Source: Neomegalonema perideroedes DSM 15528 (lineage in GTDB: Bacteria; Pseudomonadota; Alphaproteobacteria; Rhodobacterales; Rhodobacteraceae). From it: 64,000 bases of DNA. The notes below the pieces were generated by a model. The model was not told where the DNA came from. It saw only the letters and a program-made list of their open reading frames with translations, and searched no databases. Numbering within the stretch: the stretch's first letter is position 1; each line of letters opens with the position of its first letter. The stretch is taken from assembly GCF_000374145.1 (NCBI RefSeq), contig NZ_KB893653.1, positions 319,495-383,494 of the forward strand, written 5' to 3'. A program made the position numbers and the translations under genes. This document shows positions 51,087-59,724 of this stretch, piece after piece.

Positions 51087-51860
51087 ATGGCCTATGAGAC
51101 CTTGCTCGTCGAGCGGATCGACCGCGTGACGCTGATCACGCTGAATCGTCCCAAGGCGCTGAACGCGCTGAATCTTCAGGTGGCGACCGAACTCGTCGCC
51201 GCCGCGACCGAAGCCGAGAAAGACCCCGGCGTGGGCTGCCTCGTGGTGACGGGCTCCGAAAAGGCCTTCGCCGCCGGCGCCGACATCAAGGAGATGCAGG
51301 CCCAGAGCTACGCCGAGATGCATATCTCGGACTGGTTCGCCATCTGGGAGGAGTTCACGCGCCTGCGCAAGCCGACCATCGCGGCGGTCGCGGGCTATGC
51401 TCTGGGCGGCGGCTGCGAAGTCGCGATGATGTGCGATTTCATCATCGCCGCCGAAAACGCCAAATTCGGCCAGCCTGAGATCAAGCTCGGGGTGATCCCC
51501 GGCATGGGCGGCAGCCAGCGTCTGACGCGTCTGGTGGGGCAGGCCAAGGCCATGGATCTCTGTCTGACCGGCCGCATGATGGACGCCGCCGAAGCCGAAC
51601 GCGCGGGACTCGTCGCCCGGGTCGTGCCGACGGAGAAGCTCCGCGAGGAGGCCCTCGCCGCCGCGAAGACCATAGCCGAGATGCCTCTGACCGCCGCGCT
51701 CTCCGCCAAGGACGTCGTGCGCCGCGCGCAGGAGATCCCGCTTTCCGAGGGCGTGCGCTATGAGCGCCGCGTCTTCCATGCGCTCTTCGCCACCGCCGAC
51801 CAGAAAGAGGGCATGGCCGCCTTCGTCGAGAAGCGTCCGGCGAATTTCACCCATCGCTGA
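51087..51860 (+). CDS. Enoyl-CoA hydratase
   Basis: 257-residue crotonase-family protein. The two catalytic glutamates sit in [17 protein letters not shown] (near residue 113) and [16 protein letters not shown] (near 133). The oxyanion-hole loop [10 protein letters not shown] is also intact. Most like the short-chain FadB/EchA1 hydratases acting on crotonyl- or methacrylyl-CoA. Its place in the valine operon suggests methacrylyl-CoA hydration. No 3-hydroxyisobutyryl-CoA hydrolase is seen in the window, so that step is encoded elsewhere. Confidence 0.92.
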   Translation: MAYETLLVERIDRVTLITLNRPKALNALNLQVATELVAAATEAEKDPGVGCLVVTGSEKAFAAGADIKEMQAQSYAEMHISDWFAIWEEFTRLRKPTIAAVAGYALGGGCEVAMMCDFIIAAENAKFGQPEIKLGVIPGMGGSQRLTRLVGQAKAMDLCLTGRMMDAAEAERAGLVARVVPTEKLREEALAAAKTIAEMPLTAALSAKDVVRRAQEIPLSEGVRYERRVFHALFATADQKEGMAAFVEKRPANFTHR

Positions 51861-51933
51861 GGCGCCGGGCCGCAGCGCGGCGCGAGCGGGAATCTCGGAG
51901 CGCCCTCCGGCCGGGTCAGGTCGTTCGGGCGCT

Positions 51934-52305
51934 CTAGAAGATCCGTCCGCCTCCGTCGCGCAGCGTCCTCTGAAGGGCTTCGAGGAGAGAAGGCGCGAAG
52001 AGGGCGCAGCCCGAAAGCATGGCGAAGCCCCAGAGCCTCGCCTGTCCGCCGAATCCCCGCAGCAGGCTGCGGATCAGAAGGATCAGCAACGCCACGCCGA
52101 GCGCCGTCACGACGATCAGGCCGACGTCTCCGGGGCCGGAGAGGAAGTTTCGGGCGGCCTCGGCGGGCGAATCCCAGAGCAGATCCTTCGCGGAGGCCGC
52201 GAAACGGTTCAATCCCGAAGATCCCTCCGCCAAAGCCTCAAGAGGCTGTCGCCAGATCAGGAACAGGGGCCAAAGGCAAAGGGGGATGAAGATTTTCCAG
52301 CTCAT
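51934..52305 (-). CDS. Small membrane protein of unknown function
   Basis: 123 residues with hydrophobic stretches WKIFIPLCLWPLFLIW (1-18), VGLIVVTALGVALLILLIRSLL (about 61-82) and LWGFAMLSGCALFAPSLLEAL (about 90-110), giving about three membrane passes. Middle region NRFAASAKDLLWDSPAEAARNFLSG is polar. No recognised domain. It lies between the enoyl-CoA hydratase (convergent) and the HxlR regulator. The codon pattern looks genuine, but support is only the frame and hydropathy. Confidence 0.5.
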   Translation of the reverse strand: MSWKIFIPLCLWPLFLIWRQPLEALAEGSSGLNRFAASAKDLLWDSPAEAARNFLSGPGDVGLIVVTALGVALLILLIRSLLRGFGGQARLWGFAMLSGCALFAPSLLEALQRTLRDGGGRIF

Positions 52306-52401
52306 GACGCCGCAGTCTGAGCCGAAATCCTGAAGGATTCATCGACGGCCTGAGGCGCTCGAACGAAAATCCGCCGCCCCCGCCCCCCGCCGTCGCCGCC
52401 G

Positions 52402-52770
52402 TCACTCCGGCGCGGCCTGAGGCTGAAAGCGCGGGAGATTCTCCTCCACCCATTCGGCCAGCCGCCGCAGCTTCTCCGCCGCTTCGTGGCCGAGGGGCGT
52501 CAGCGTATATTCCACGCGCGGCGGAACCTCCGGCCATGAGCGCCGGGTGAGCAGGCCGTCCGCCTCCAGCTCGCGCAGAGTCTGAGCGAGCATCCTTTCG
52601 CTGACCCCCTGAAGCTTGCGCCGCAAATCGCTGTAGCGGCGCGGACCCTCCAGCAGCGCGCGGAGCGTCAGCAGGCCCCATCGGCTGCTCAGATGTTTGA
52701 GAACCTGACGCGAGGAGCAGGCGGCGGCGAAAAGATCGCCGCGCTCGTCAAGAGCGGCTTCGGAATCCAT
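52402..52770 (-). CDS. HxlR-family transcriptional regulator
   Basis: 122 residues, winged helix type. The start ATG at 52770 avoids a longer frame that runs across the divergent promoter. CSSRQVLKHLSSRWGLLTLRALLEGPRRYSDLRRKLQGVSERMLAQTLRELEADGLL is the HxlR helix-turn-helix; RVEYTLTPLGHEA is the wing. One cysteine near residue 18 (AAACSSRQ) matches the redox-sensitive N-terminal cysteine of YodB/QorR-type members. Divergent from a qorB-like oxidoreductase, 101 bases apart, as in the ytfGH/qorB-qorR pair of other bacteria. Confidence 0.88.
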   Translation of the reverse strand: MDSEAALDERGDLFAAACSSRQVLKHLSSRWGLLTLRALLEGPRRYSDLRRKLQGVSERMLAQTLRELEADGLLTRRSWPEVPPRVEYTLTPLGHEAAEKLRRLAEWVEENLPRFQPQAAPE

Positions 52771-52871
52771 CCTCAAAACTTCCCGAAATGTGCGTGCTTC
52801 CGAAAAGGAAGCGGCTAACTTATATAAAGCTCCAGACGACGCGGAGCAACCCGCATCCACAGGAGCCCCTC

Positions 52872-53747
52872 ATGAACGTCTCCCCCAAAACCACCATCGC
52901 CGTCACTGGCGCCTCCGGCCAGCTCGGCCGCCTGATTCTGAAGGATCTGCGCAAGGCCGCCCCCGAAGCCGAAGTGATCGGCCTGCTGCGCGATCCCGGC
53001 AAGGCCCTCGACCTCGCGGCGCTGGGCGTCGTCCTGCGCAAGGCCGATTACGAGGATCCCGCCAGCCTGAACGAGGCTCTGCGCGGCGTGGACCGGCTGG
53101 TGCTGGTCTCCTCCAACGAGATCGGCAAGCGCTTCGCCCAGCACCGGAACGTCATCGAGGCCGCCAAGGCGGCGGGCGTCCGGCTCGTCGTCTACACCAG
53201 CCTTCTGCACGCGCCGGACTCCGGCCTGAGCCTCGCGCCGGAGCATGTCCAGACCGAGGAGGCGCTGAAGGCCTCGGGCCTGTCCTATGTGATCCTGCGC
53301 AACGGCTGGTACACCGAGAATTACTCCGACGCGATCCGTCAGGCGTCGCAAACCGGCGAATTCGCCGGCGCGGCGGGCGAAGGCCGCATCGCTTCGGCCG
53401 CGCGGGCCGATTACGCGCTGGCGGCGGCTCAGGCTGTGCTCGGCGCGGCCAAGCCGGGCGAGACGCTCGAACTCGCCGGAGACCGCGCCTGGACGCTCGG
53501 CGACCTCGCGGTGGAGATCGCCCGCTTCACGGGCGGCCCCGTGGTCTACAAGAATCTGTCCGTGCCCAAATACGCCGCCCTGCTGAAGGCCTTCGGCCTG
53601 CCCGAGGCCGTGGCCGACATGCTCGCGGGCTGGGAGGGCGAGATCGTCAAGGGCGCGCTCGACGGACAAGGCGAGACTCTGCGCCGCCTGACGGGCCGCC
53701 CCTCCACGCCGCTCTCCGAGACGGTGGCCCAGCTCCTCAAAGCTTGA
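52872..53747 (+). CDS. NmrA-like NAD(P)H:quinone oxidoreductase (QorB type)
   Basis: QorB-type enzymes reduce quinones with NADPH. The ATG at 52872 with AGGAG upstream gives 291 residues. The N-terminal [18 protein letters not shown]-type motif is present ([13 protein letters not shown]), then [28 protein letters not shown] and [12 protein letters not shown], a strong NmrA/QorB match. No DHXC motif is expected. The divergent HxlR regulator likely senses electrophiles or quinones. The 3' end overlaps the convergent folE by 11 bases. Confidence 0.88.
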   Translation: MNVSPKTTIAVTGASGQLGRLILKDLRKAAPEAEVIGLLRDPGKALDLAALGVVLRKADYEDPASLNEALRGVDRLVLVSSNEIGKRFAQHRNVIEAAKAAGVRLVVYTSLLHAPDSGLSLAPEHVQTEEALKASGLSYVILRNGWYTENYSDAIRQASQTGEFAGAAGEGRIASAARADYALAAAQAVLGAAKPGETLELAGDRAWTLGDLAVEIARFTGGPVVYKNLSVPKYAALLKAFGLPEAVADMLAGWEGEIVKGALDGQGETLRRLTGRPSTPLSETVAQLLKA

Positions 53748-54345
53748 GCCGGGGACCGTTGACGAAGCCCATGAACTCCGCGCGGAGCGCCTGATCCGCG
53801 CGGAATTCGCCGCGCAGCTGGGTGGTGATCATGCCCACGCCGTGTTTGCGCACCCCGCGGGTGGTCATGCAGTGATGCTCGGCCTCAATGGCCACGGCCA
53901 CCCCGCGCGGCTGAAGCGCTTCTTCAAGGCAATCGGCGATCTGCGCGGTGAGCTTCTCCTGCACCTGAAGCCGCTTCGTAAAAGCCTCGACCACCCGCGC
54001 CAGCTTCGAGATGCCGACCACTCTGCCGCCCGAGGGCAGATAGGCCACATGCGCCCGCCCCACGATGGGCGCGAGGTGATGCTCGCAGAGGCTTTCAAAG
54101 CGGATGTCGCGCAGGAGGACGATCTCGCCGTAATCCTCGACCTCGCCGAAGCTGCGCTTGAGATGCCGCGCCGGATCCTCGCCATAGCCGCCGCACCATT
54201 CGAGATAGGCTTTCGCCACCCGGGCCGGAGTCTCGCGCAGACCCTCGCGGGCGGGATCCTCGCCGACCCAGCGCAGAAGCGTGCGCACGGCCTCCTCGGC
54301 CTCCTCCCGAGAGGGGCGGGCTTGCAGATCGGGTTTGGGATTCAT
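53737..54345 (-). CDS. folE: GTP cyclohydrolase I
   Basis: FolE converts GTP to dihydroneopterin triphosphate, the first step of folate (and other pterin or 7-deazaguanine) synthesis. From ATG 54345 the protein has 202 residues. Zinc ligands are Cys and His in [20 protein letters not shown] and the Cys in [35 protein letters not shown] and the [23 protein letters not shown] helix are typical. The start was chosen because the upstream frame has no similarity. Type I FolE needs zinc; no FolE2 is seen. Confidence 0.95.
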   Translation of the reverse strand: MNPKPDLQARPSREEAEEAVRTLLRWVGEDPAREGLRETPARVAKAYLEWCGGYGEDPARHLKRSFGEVEDYGEIVLLRDIRFESLCEHHLAPIVGRAHVAYLPSGGRVVGISKLARVVEAFTKRLQVQEKLTAQIADCLEEALQPRGVAVAIEAEHHCMTTRGVRKHGVGMITTQLRGEFRADQALRAEFMGFVNGPRLKL

Positions 54346-54504
54346 GGCGGAGGGCTCTCCGAAAGAAGGGGTCGCGAGCGCTCTTGTACCTCCGGAAGGG
54401 CGCGGGGCAAACCGATTCAGCTTCCGTCGGCGGAAGGTTTCCGTCTTGCGCGCCGGGCCGTCGCGCCCGCATGATGCGGGCCTCGGATTCCTGGGGGCGC
54501 CTTC

Positions 54505-54768
54505 ATGCATATGCTGCTCGTGATCTTCGCCGGACTTTTGCTGCTGAGCGTCTTCGGGCTCTTCGGCTGGCTGTGGGGCCATGATCTCGCGGGAGTCGCC
54601 AAGGGGGCGCGGCTCTTCATGCCGGTCTGGGTTCTGGTCGCGCTGGTCAACATGTGGGTGGGCGTGACCAAGGCGGGCTACACCGTCGCGCAGGAGGCGC
54701 CGATTCTGCTGATCGTGGCGGGGGCGCCGCTGGTCGCCGCCGCGCTGGCGGTCTGGAAGCTGGCCTGA
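54505..54768 (+). CDS. Small integral membrane protein, hypothetical
   Basis: 87 residues with three hydrophobic segments: [43 protein letters not shown] and [20 protein letters not shown]. This composition (hydrophobic, with Gly/Trp turns) resembles small DUF-type inner-membrane proteins common beside folE or the tlpA gene, but I cannot name a family. ATG 54505; no clear Shine-Dalgarno is visible just upstream. A B-type repeat follows at 54775. Confidence 0.6.
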   Translation: MHMLLVIFAGLLLLSVFGLFGWLWGHDLAGVAKGARLFMPVWVLVALVNMWVGVTKAGYTVAQEAPILLIVAGAPLVAAALAVWKLA

Positions 54769-54774
54769 TCCGGA

Positions 54775-54819
54775 GCGCTCTCCAAGCGAGGCCGATCAGG
54801 CTTCGCGTCGCGAAAGCGC
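54775..54819 (+). repeat. Palindromic repeat family B, copy 3
   Basis: GCGCTCTC (54775-54782) and GAAAGCGC (54812-54819) with inner GAGGCC/GGCTTC. The T-A pair of copy 1 (GCGTTTTC/GAAAACGC) is replaced by C-G on both arms, while one further change gives a mismatch. Lies between a small membrane-protein gene and the TlpA gene stop. Confidence 0.72.
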
Positions 54820-54834
54820 GATCAGATCAAAGCT

Positions 54835-55542
54835 TTAGGGCGCGGGCGCCGTCGCCGCGACGAGGCGGCGGATCACCGCCTGAGCCTCGGGCGAACTCCA
54901 GTCGGCGTCTCCGGTGAGCCGCGCGACCTCGCGGCCTTCGCGGTCGAGCAGCACCGAGACCGGCAGGCCCAGAACCGCGAACTCCTTCGCCAGAGTCGAG
55001 CGCGGATCCAGATAGACGGGCAAATCCTTCACGCCGATCTCCGCGAAGAAGGCGCGGGATTTCTCGGCGCCGCCGCGCTCGATGTTCAGCGGCGCGATGT
55101 GGAAGTCCGGGCCGCCCAGCTCGCGCTGAAGCGCGTCGAGAGCGGGCATTTCGGCGCGGCAGGGCGCGCACCAGGTCGCCCAGAAATTCAGCAGAGTCAC
55201 CCGGCCCCGGAAATCGGTCAGATCCATCGGGGCGTCCGTCTCCGAGGCGAAGCCCTTCTCCCAGAAAGGCCGCGTTTCGGGATGGACGATCAGCCGCGCC
55301 ATGGGCCCGGCGGCGAGGGCGCGCAACTCCGTGCGGGCCGTCTCGTCGAGGCCGCGCCACTTCGCCGGAACGACGAGAGCAGGGGCGGGCGCGGCGGCGG
55401 GAGTCGCGGCGGCGGAGGCCGTGGAGGGGGCGCTCGCGGCGCTCTGGGCGGCGGGAGCCGCGCCGTCCTCGCCGCAGCCCGCGAGCAGCGTCGCCGCTAA
55501 AGCCAGAAAGCCGAAAGGCTTCGCGCTGATGAATCCGATCAT
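54835..55542 (-). CDS. TlpA-family thioredoxin-like lipoprotein
   Basis: TlpA proteins are periplasmic, membrane-tethered reductants used in cytochrome c or oxidase assembly. 235 residues with lipobox FLALAATLLAGCGED (Cys23), then an Ala/Pro-rich linker. The redoxin domain contains FWATWCAPCRAEMPALDAL with the CAPC active site, and DLPVYLDPRSTLAKEFAVLGLPVSVLLDREG with the cis-Pro region. It is divergent from argH, a neighbourhood seen in many alphaproteobacteria as I recall, with argH 80 bases away. Confidence 0.87.
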   Translation of the reverse strand: MIGFISAKPFGFLALAATLLAGCGEDGAAPAAQSAASAPSTASAAATPAAAPAPALVVPAKWRGLDETARTELRALAAGPMARLIVHPETRPFWEKGFASETDAPMDLTDFRGRVTLLNFWATWCAPCRAEMPALDALQRELGGPDFHIAPLNIERGGAEKSRAFFAEIGVKDLPVYLDPRSTLAKEFAVLGLPVSVLLDREGREVARLTGDADWSSPEAQAVIRRLVAATAPAP

Positions 55543-55622
55543 GGTGAAAACTCCCTGCCTTCCGCCGCTCGGCCTGATATAGACGCCGGAGTCTGACCTC
55601 CCAAGCGCCGGAACGCCGCATC

Positions 55623-57062
55623 ATGACCGCTGATTCTTCGAATTCCCCCAAAGCCTCCGCCGCGTCCTCCGCCATCTCCAAGACCTCCAACGAGATGTGG
55701 GGCGGGCGCTTCGCCGAGCGTCCCGACGCCGTGATGGAGGCCATCAACGCCTCCATCGACGTCGATAAACGCATGGCGGAGCAAGATGTTGCGGGATCCA
55801 AAGCCCATGCGCGCATGTTGGCGGCGCAAGGCGTGATCTCCGCCGCCGACGCCGAGGCTCTGGTCTCCGGGCTGGAGCAGGTGATCACGGAAATAAGATC
55901 GGGCGCCTTTCCCTTCTCGCGCGCTCTTGAAGACATCCACATGAACGTCGAGGCGCGGCTGAAGGAGATCGTCGGCGAGCCGGCCGGGCGTCTGCACACC
56001 GCACGCTCGCGCAACGATCAGGTGGCCGTCGATTTCCGCCTCTGGGTCCGCGACGAGATCGACCGCACGGATCGCGCTCTGGCCGATCTTCAGCGCGCTT
56101 TTCTGGCTCAGGCCGAGGCCGGGGCGGATCTGGTCATGCCGGGCTTCACCCATCTGCAAAGCGCTCAGCCGGTGACTTGGGGCCATCATATGATGGCCTA
56201 TGTCGAGATGATCGCCCGCGACCGCGGCCGCTTCCGCGACGCCCGCGCGCGGCTCAACGAATCGCCTTTGGGCGCGGCGGCTCTGGCGGGGACCAGCTTC
56301 CCCATCGACCGCCACGCCACCGCCTCGGCGCTCGGCTTCGACCGCCCGACGGCCAATTCTCTGGATTCGGTCTCGGACCGCGATTTCGCGCTGGAGTTCC
56401 TCGCGGCGGCCTCGATCTGCGCCATGCATCTGAGCCGCCTCGCCGAAGAGATCGTCATCTGGTCTTCGGCGCAATTCCGCTTCGTGCGCCTGAGCGATAA
56501 ATTCTCGACCGGCAGCAGCATCATGCCGCAGAAGCGCAATCCCGACGCCGCCGAGCTCGTGCGCGCCAAGACGGGCCGCGTGACCGGCGCCTTCGTCGGG
56601 CTCTCCACGGTGATGAAGGGCCTCGCGCTGACCTATTCCAAGGACATGCAGGAAGATAAGGAGCAGACCTTCCTCGCCGCCGACGCGCTGGATCTCGCCA
56701 TAGGCGCGACGCTCGGCATGGTCCGCGACATGGCTCCCAACGCCGAAGTCCTGAGCAAGGCGGCGGGGGCGGGCTACGCCACGGCCACCGATCTGGCGGA
56801 TTGGCTGGTGCGGCGGCTGGGCCTGCCCTTCCGCACGGCGCATCACGTCACCGGAACGCTGGTCAAGGCGGCGGAGGTCAAGGGAATCGGGCTGGAGGAG
56901 CTTTCGCTCGCGGAGATGCAGGCCGTCGAGCCGCGCATCGAGGCCGAGGTCTATGAAGTGCTCGGCGTGGAGAATTCGGTGCGCTCGCGCGTCTCTTACG
57001 GCGGCACGGCGCCGGATCAGGTCCGGGCCCAGATCGCCCGCTGGAAAGGGCTCCTCGCATGA
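55623..57062 (+). CDS. argH: Argininosuccinate lyase
   Basis: ArgH cleaves argininosuccinate to arginine and fumarate. The 479 residues contain [38 protein letters not shown], the signature [20 protein letters not shown] with the catalytic Ser, and [19 protein letters not shown]. The N-terminal 20 residues are Ser/Ala-rich and extended. Start ATG 55623. It overlaps lptM by four bases (ATGA), forming an argH-lptM pair as in other alphaproteobacteria. Confidence 0.96.
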   Translation: MTADSSNSPKASAASSAISKTSNEMWGGRFAERPDAVMEAINASIDVDKRMAEQDVAGSKAHARMLAAQGVISAADAEALVSGLEQVITEIRSGAFPFSRALEDIHMNVEARLKEIVGEPAGRLHTARSRNDQVAVDFRLWVRDEIDRTDRALADLQRAFLAQAEAGADLVMPGFTHLQSAQPVTWGHHMMAYVEMIARDRGRFRDARARLNESPLGAAALAGTSFPIDRHATASALGFDRPTANSLDSVSDRDFALEFLAAASICAMHLSRLAEEIVIWSSAQFRFVRLSDKFSTGSSIMPQKRNPDAAELVRAKTGRVTGAFVGLSTVMKGLALTYSKDMQEDKEQTFLAADALDLAIGATLGMVRDMAPNAEVLSKAAGAGYATATDLADWLVRRLGLPFRTAHHVTGTLVKAAEVKGIGLEELSLAEMQAVEPRIEAEVYEVLGVENSVRSRVSYGGTAPDQVRAQIARWKGLLA

Positions 57063-57235
57063 GGGCGGCGGTTTTGGCTCTGATGGCCGCGCTCGCTTTG
57101 GCGGGCTGCGGCCGCAAGGGGGCTCTGGTCCGCCAAGGCCCGCCGCCTCCGGCTGCGGCGGTCGAGCCGATCAAGCCGACGGTGGTCGATCCCGAGCGCC
57201 GCGAAGACTGGACGCTCGAAGAAGAGGGTTCATGA
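57059..57235 (+). CDS. lptM: LptM-like small lipoprotein
   Basis: 58 residues: a signal peptide and lipobox [17 protein letters not shown] (Cys17), followed by [16 protein letters not shown] and an acidic C-terminus. The CGRKGxLxxxGPPP pattern matches YifL/LptM, the lipoprotein that assists maturation of the LptD/LptE LPS transport machine in the outer membrane. It is too short for most gene callers. ATG overlaps the argH stop. An intrinsic terminator starts three bases after the stop. Confidence 0.8.
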   Translation: MRAAVLALMAALALAGCGRKGALVRQGPPPPAAAVEPIKPTVVDPERREDWTLEEEGS

Positions 57236-57237
57236 AA

Positions 57238-57269
57238 AAAGCCGGAGCGGTTTTCGCCGCTCCGGCTTT
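57238..57269. terminator. Bidirectional terminator after argH-lptM
   Basis: A perfect 13-bp stem (AAA plus GCCGGAGCGG against CCGCTCCGGC plus TTT) with loop TTTTCG, immediately after the lptM stop and between converging lptM and mucR genes. Clear intrinsic terminator structure. Confidence 0.9.
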
Positions 57270-57298
57270 CTGATGTCGAACCGCCGCCGAAGGGCCGC

Positions 57299-57733
57299 TT
57301 ATTCCTCGTCGGCTTTGCCGCGATGGCGGCCGAGGCCGATGCGCTTGGCCAATTCCTGACGCTTCAGCGCGTAATTCGGCGCGACCATCGGATAATCGGC
57401 GGGCAGGCCCCAGCGCGCGCGGTAATCGTCGGGGGTCATGTTATAGGCGGTCTTCAGATGCCGCTTGAGCATCTTCAGCTTTTTGCCGTCTTCGAGGCAG
57501 ATGATGTAATCCGGCGTGACCGATTTCTTGACCGGCACGGCGGGCTTCAGTTCTTCCTGGATCTCTTCGACGAGGACGACGCTCTCTTCGCCGAGATTCG
57601 CCAGAGTATGGAAGACGCTCTGAATCAAGGTCGGAAGATCCGCAATAGGCACGGAGTTGTTGGCGACGTGAGCGGCGACGATCTCCGCAGTGAGCTCCAG
57701 AGTTTCGGAGCGGCTCAAGGCGGCTTCGGTCAT
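57299..57733 (-). CDS. MucR/Ros-family transcriptional regulator
   Basis: MucR proteins bind AT-rich DNA and repress many envelope, motility and symbiosis or virulence genes. From ATG 57733 (GGGTG upstream) it has 144 residues. The C-terminal Ros fold is recognisable: DYIICLEDGKKLKMLKRHL, then MTPDDYRARWGLP-DYPMVAPNYA. In Ros the zinc ligands are CxxC and two histidines; here the second cysteine is Asp (CLED) and the last histidine position is replaced (KTAYN). So a full zinc site is absent, as in some Mesorhizobium homologues. Confidence 0.92.
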   Translation of the reverse strand: MTEAALSRSETLELTAEIVAAHVANNSVPIADLPTLIQSVFHTLANLGEESVVLVEEIQEELKPAVPVKKSVTPDYIICLEDGKKLKMLKRHLKTAYNMTPDDYRARWGLPADYPMVAPNYALKRQELAKRIGLGRHRGKADEE

Positions 57734-57916
57734 GCATGCACCCAAATGAATCGTGGTTTAAAAACGAAAAAACGAATGATCTTCGCGTGATCGCGAGATG
57801 CTGCATCCTAAGATTTAAGGATGAATATTACTGGCAGAAATTCTTGTTGCGAACAAGCAATAAAATCCGGCGTTCATCGGAATTTATTGCTCATAGGGCG
57901 TGCGTAAGGTTTGGGA
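57734..57916. other. AT-rich region upstream of mucR
   Basis: The 183 bases between mucR and rimI (both minus strand) are clearly AT-richer than the rest of the window, with runs such as TTTAAAAAC, GAAAAAACGAAT, AATATTAC and GGAATTTATTGCTC. MucR proteins autoregulate through AT-rich sites, so this is a plausible operator region. No gene or promoter pair stands out. Confidence 0.55.
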
Positions 57917-58393
57917 TCAGGCGAAGAGATGGAGATTCAGCAAAAATATCTTTGCGTCCATTCGCCCGTCCGGGCGCTGAAAATACGCCTTTCGGAGGGC
58001 GATTTCTTGAAATCCTAAAGATTGATAAAGTCCTAATGCGGAAATATTGTCCGCCGCGACTTCTAAGCGCAAAAGTTGCGCGCTTTCTTCGCGCAAATCG
58101 TCGCAGCCGAGCCTGAGGATTCCGCGCGCCGCGCCGCGCCGTCGCGCGGCGGGGGCCGTCGCGAGGGTGAGGATCTCGGCTTCGTCCAGCACGAGGTCGC
58201 AGAGCAGAAAGGCGCAGGGCGCGCCTTCGGCCTCCGAGGCGACCCAAAGGCGGGCGCTCGGACGGGCGCAAAGCTCCAGAAGTTCGGCGGCGCTCCAGCC
58301 GCGCGCGCCTTCCTCGGCGAAGGCGGCGGCGTGGATCTCCGCCAGAGCCGCCGCAAGGGGCGGCTCAAGCCTGAGGATGCGCTCAGACCGCAT
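57917..58393 (-). CDS. rimI: Ribosomal-protein-alanine N-acetyltransferase-like GNAT
   Basis: RimI acetylates the N-terminus of ribosomal protein S18. The 158 residues form a GNAT fold: the first-strand FLLCDLVLDEAEILTLATAP, the acetyl-CoA pyrophosphate loop PAARRRGAARGIL (R/Q-x-x-G-x-G/A), LRLEVAADNISALGLYQSLGF and the final FQEIALRKAYF. It lies directly after tsaB, overlapping it by 11 bases, the standard bacterial tsaB-rimI neighbourhood. Confidence 0.88.
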   Translation of the reverse strand: MRSERILRLEPPLAAALAEIHAAAFAEEGARGWSAAELLELCARPSARLWVASEAEGAPCAFLLCDLVLDEAEILTLATAPAARRRGAARGILRLGCDDLREESAQLLRLEVAADNISALGLYQSLGFQEIALRKAYFQRPDGRMDAKIFLLNLHLFA

Positions 58394-59069
58394 CTGCGGG
58401 AGACGGGGCGGGAATCTGGGCGGGAATCTTGGCGTCTGGCGGGCGCAGATAAAGCGGCGAGGGCGGGGCGGCCTCTCCGGCGGCGGCGCGGCGCAGGGCG
58501 ATGCGCGCCAGAGCCTCCGGCTTCACGGCGTCGAAGCTCGCGCAGAGGCGGCGGGCGCGGGCGGCGGCCTCAGGCGCGGCCTCCAGCCAGAGCGCGGCGC
58601 CGGAGCCGGTCAGAGCGAAATCTCCCTCCGGCGCGGCTTGAGCGGCCTGCGTCAGCGGGATTTCGCGGGCTTCGTCCAAAGGCGCGCCGGCTTGGAAGGC
58701 TTGCGCGTAAAGCGCGTCCCTTTTGGCGTCGAGCGCGACGAGCAGCGGTCCCGCCTCTCCGGCGCCTTCGGCCAGAGCCTCCAGCACGGAGATTCCCAGA
58801 GCCCGCGCGCCCGTCGCCAGAGCCAGCCCCCGCGCGAAGGCCGGGCCGATCCGCGCCCCGACGAAGCTGCCGGGGCCGGTGGTGGTCGCGATCAGCGCGA
58901 GTTCCTGCGGCTTGCGGCCCGCCTCGGCGAAGATCTCCGCCACGAGGGGCGCGAGGCCCTCGCCCGCGCGGTCCTCGTCCAGACGGCGCGCGGCGAGCGG
59001 CGCTTCTCCTTCGAAAAGCGCCGCCGAGACTCCGGAGGAGGCCGCGTCCAAGGCGAGGATCAGGCTCAA
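58383..59069 (-). CDS. tsaB: tRNA threonylcarbamoyladenosine biosynthesis protein TsaB
   Basis: TsaB pairs with TsaD (and TsaE) to make t6A at position 37 of ANN-decoding tRNAs. The 228 residues begin MSLILALDAASSGVSAALF, the actin-like ATPase fold; TTTGPGSFVGARIGPAFARGLAL is the diagnostic GPGSFTGxR block. The C-terminal part is Ala/Arg-rich and less conserved, as usual. Its ATG overlaps the nfu stop by four bases, and its end overlaps rimI. Confidence 0.92.
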   Translation of the reverse strand: MSLILALDAASSGVSAALFEGEAPLAARRLDEDRAGEGLAPLVAEIFAEAGRKPQELALIATTTGPGSFVGARIGPAFARGLALATGARALGISVLEALAEGAGEAGPLLVALDAKRDALYAQAFQAGAPLDEAREIPLTQAAQAAPEGDFALTGSGAALWLEAAPEAAARARRLCASFDAVKPEALARIALRRAAAGEAAPPSPLYLRPPDAKIPAQIPAPSPADAV

Positions 59070-59635
59070 ATCGGCCGGACCTCCAGCACGTCGGGGATGT
59101 AATGGCGGAGCAGATTCTCGATGCCCATCTTGAGCGTCATGGTCGAGGAGGGGCAGCCCGCGCAGGAGCCCTTCATATGCAGATAGACCACGCCTTTCTC
59201 AAAGCCGTGGAAGGTGATGTCTCCGCCGTCCTGAGCCACCGCCGGACGCACGCGGCTGTCGAGAAGCTCTTTGATCTGGGCGATGGTCTCGGAATCGGGG
59301 CCGTCTTCGGCGCCTTCCCGATGGCCGTCGCCATGGCTCTGACCGGAGCCCTCGCGCAGAGTCGGGACGCCGGAGGTGAAATGGTCCATGATCGCGCCGA
59401 GAACGGCGGGCTTCACATGGGCCCATTCGAGATCGTCGCTTTTGGCCACGGTGATGAAGTCGGGGCCGAAGAAGGCGGCGGTCACGCCCTCGATCTCGAA
59501 GAGCCGCTCGGCCAGAGGCGAACGCCGCGCGGAGGCGGCGTCGGGGAAGTCGGCGGAGCCCTCCGGCAGGACTTCGCGGCCCGGCAGAAACTTCAGCGTG
59601 GCCGGATTAGGCGTGGATTCGGTCTGGATGAACAT
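59066..59635 (-). CDS. Nfu-type iron-sulfur cluster carrier
   Basis: Nfu proteins deliver [4Fe-4S] clusters to targets. 189 residues with two domains: the N-terminal Nfu-N (MFIQTESTPNPATLKFLPGREVL..., residues 1-90) and the C-terminal NifU-like domain (about 110-189) with the CxxC cluster site in KGSCAGCPSSTMTLKMGIENLL. The linker is His/Gly/Asp-rich. Start ATG 59635. It precedes tsaB with a four-base overlap. The upstream region carries an inverted repeat resembling the Irr (ICE) motif, consistent with iron-controlled Fe-S assembly. Confidence 0.93.
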   Translation of the reverse strand: MFIQTESTPNPATLKFLPGREVLPEGSADFPDAASARRSPLAERLFEIEGVTAAFFGPDFITVAKSDDLEWAHVKPAVLGAIMDHFTSGVPTLREGSGQSHGDGHREGAEDGPDSETIAQIKELLDSRVRPAVAQDGGDITFHGFEKGVVYLHMKGSCAGCPSSTMTLKMGIENLLRHYIPDVLEVRPI

Positions 59636-59672
59636 GGGGGTCTCCCGACGCCGCGCGGCGACGAAGCGTTAC

Positions 59673-59689
59673 TTTGGAACAATTCCAAT
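59673..59689. promoter_or_regulatory. Candidate Irr (ICE-like) operator upstream of nfu
   Basis: TTTGGAA-CAA-TTCCAAT has the 7-3-7 layout of the ICE motif (TTTAGAA N3 TTCTAAA) with A to G and T to C changes at equivalent positions and one further difference. The inner TTGGAA/TTCCAA (59674-59679, 59683-59688) is a perfect inverted repeat. It lies 38-54 bases before the nfu ATG. No irr gene is seen in the window. Confidence 0.5.
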
Positions 59690-59724
59690 TTAAAATAAGC
59701 CTCCGGGGGCGGAAAGCAAGCGGC

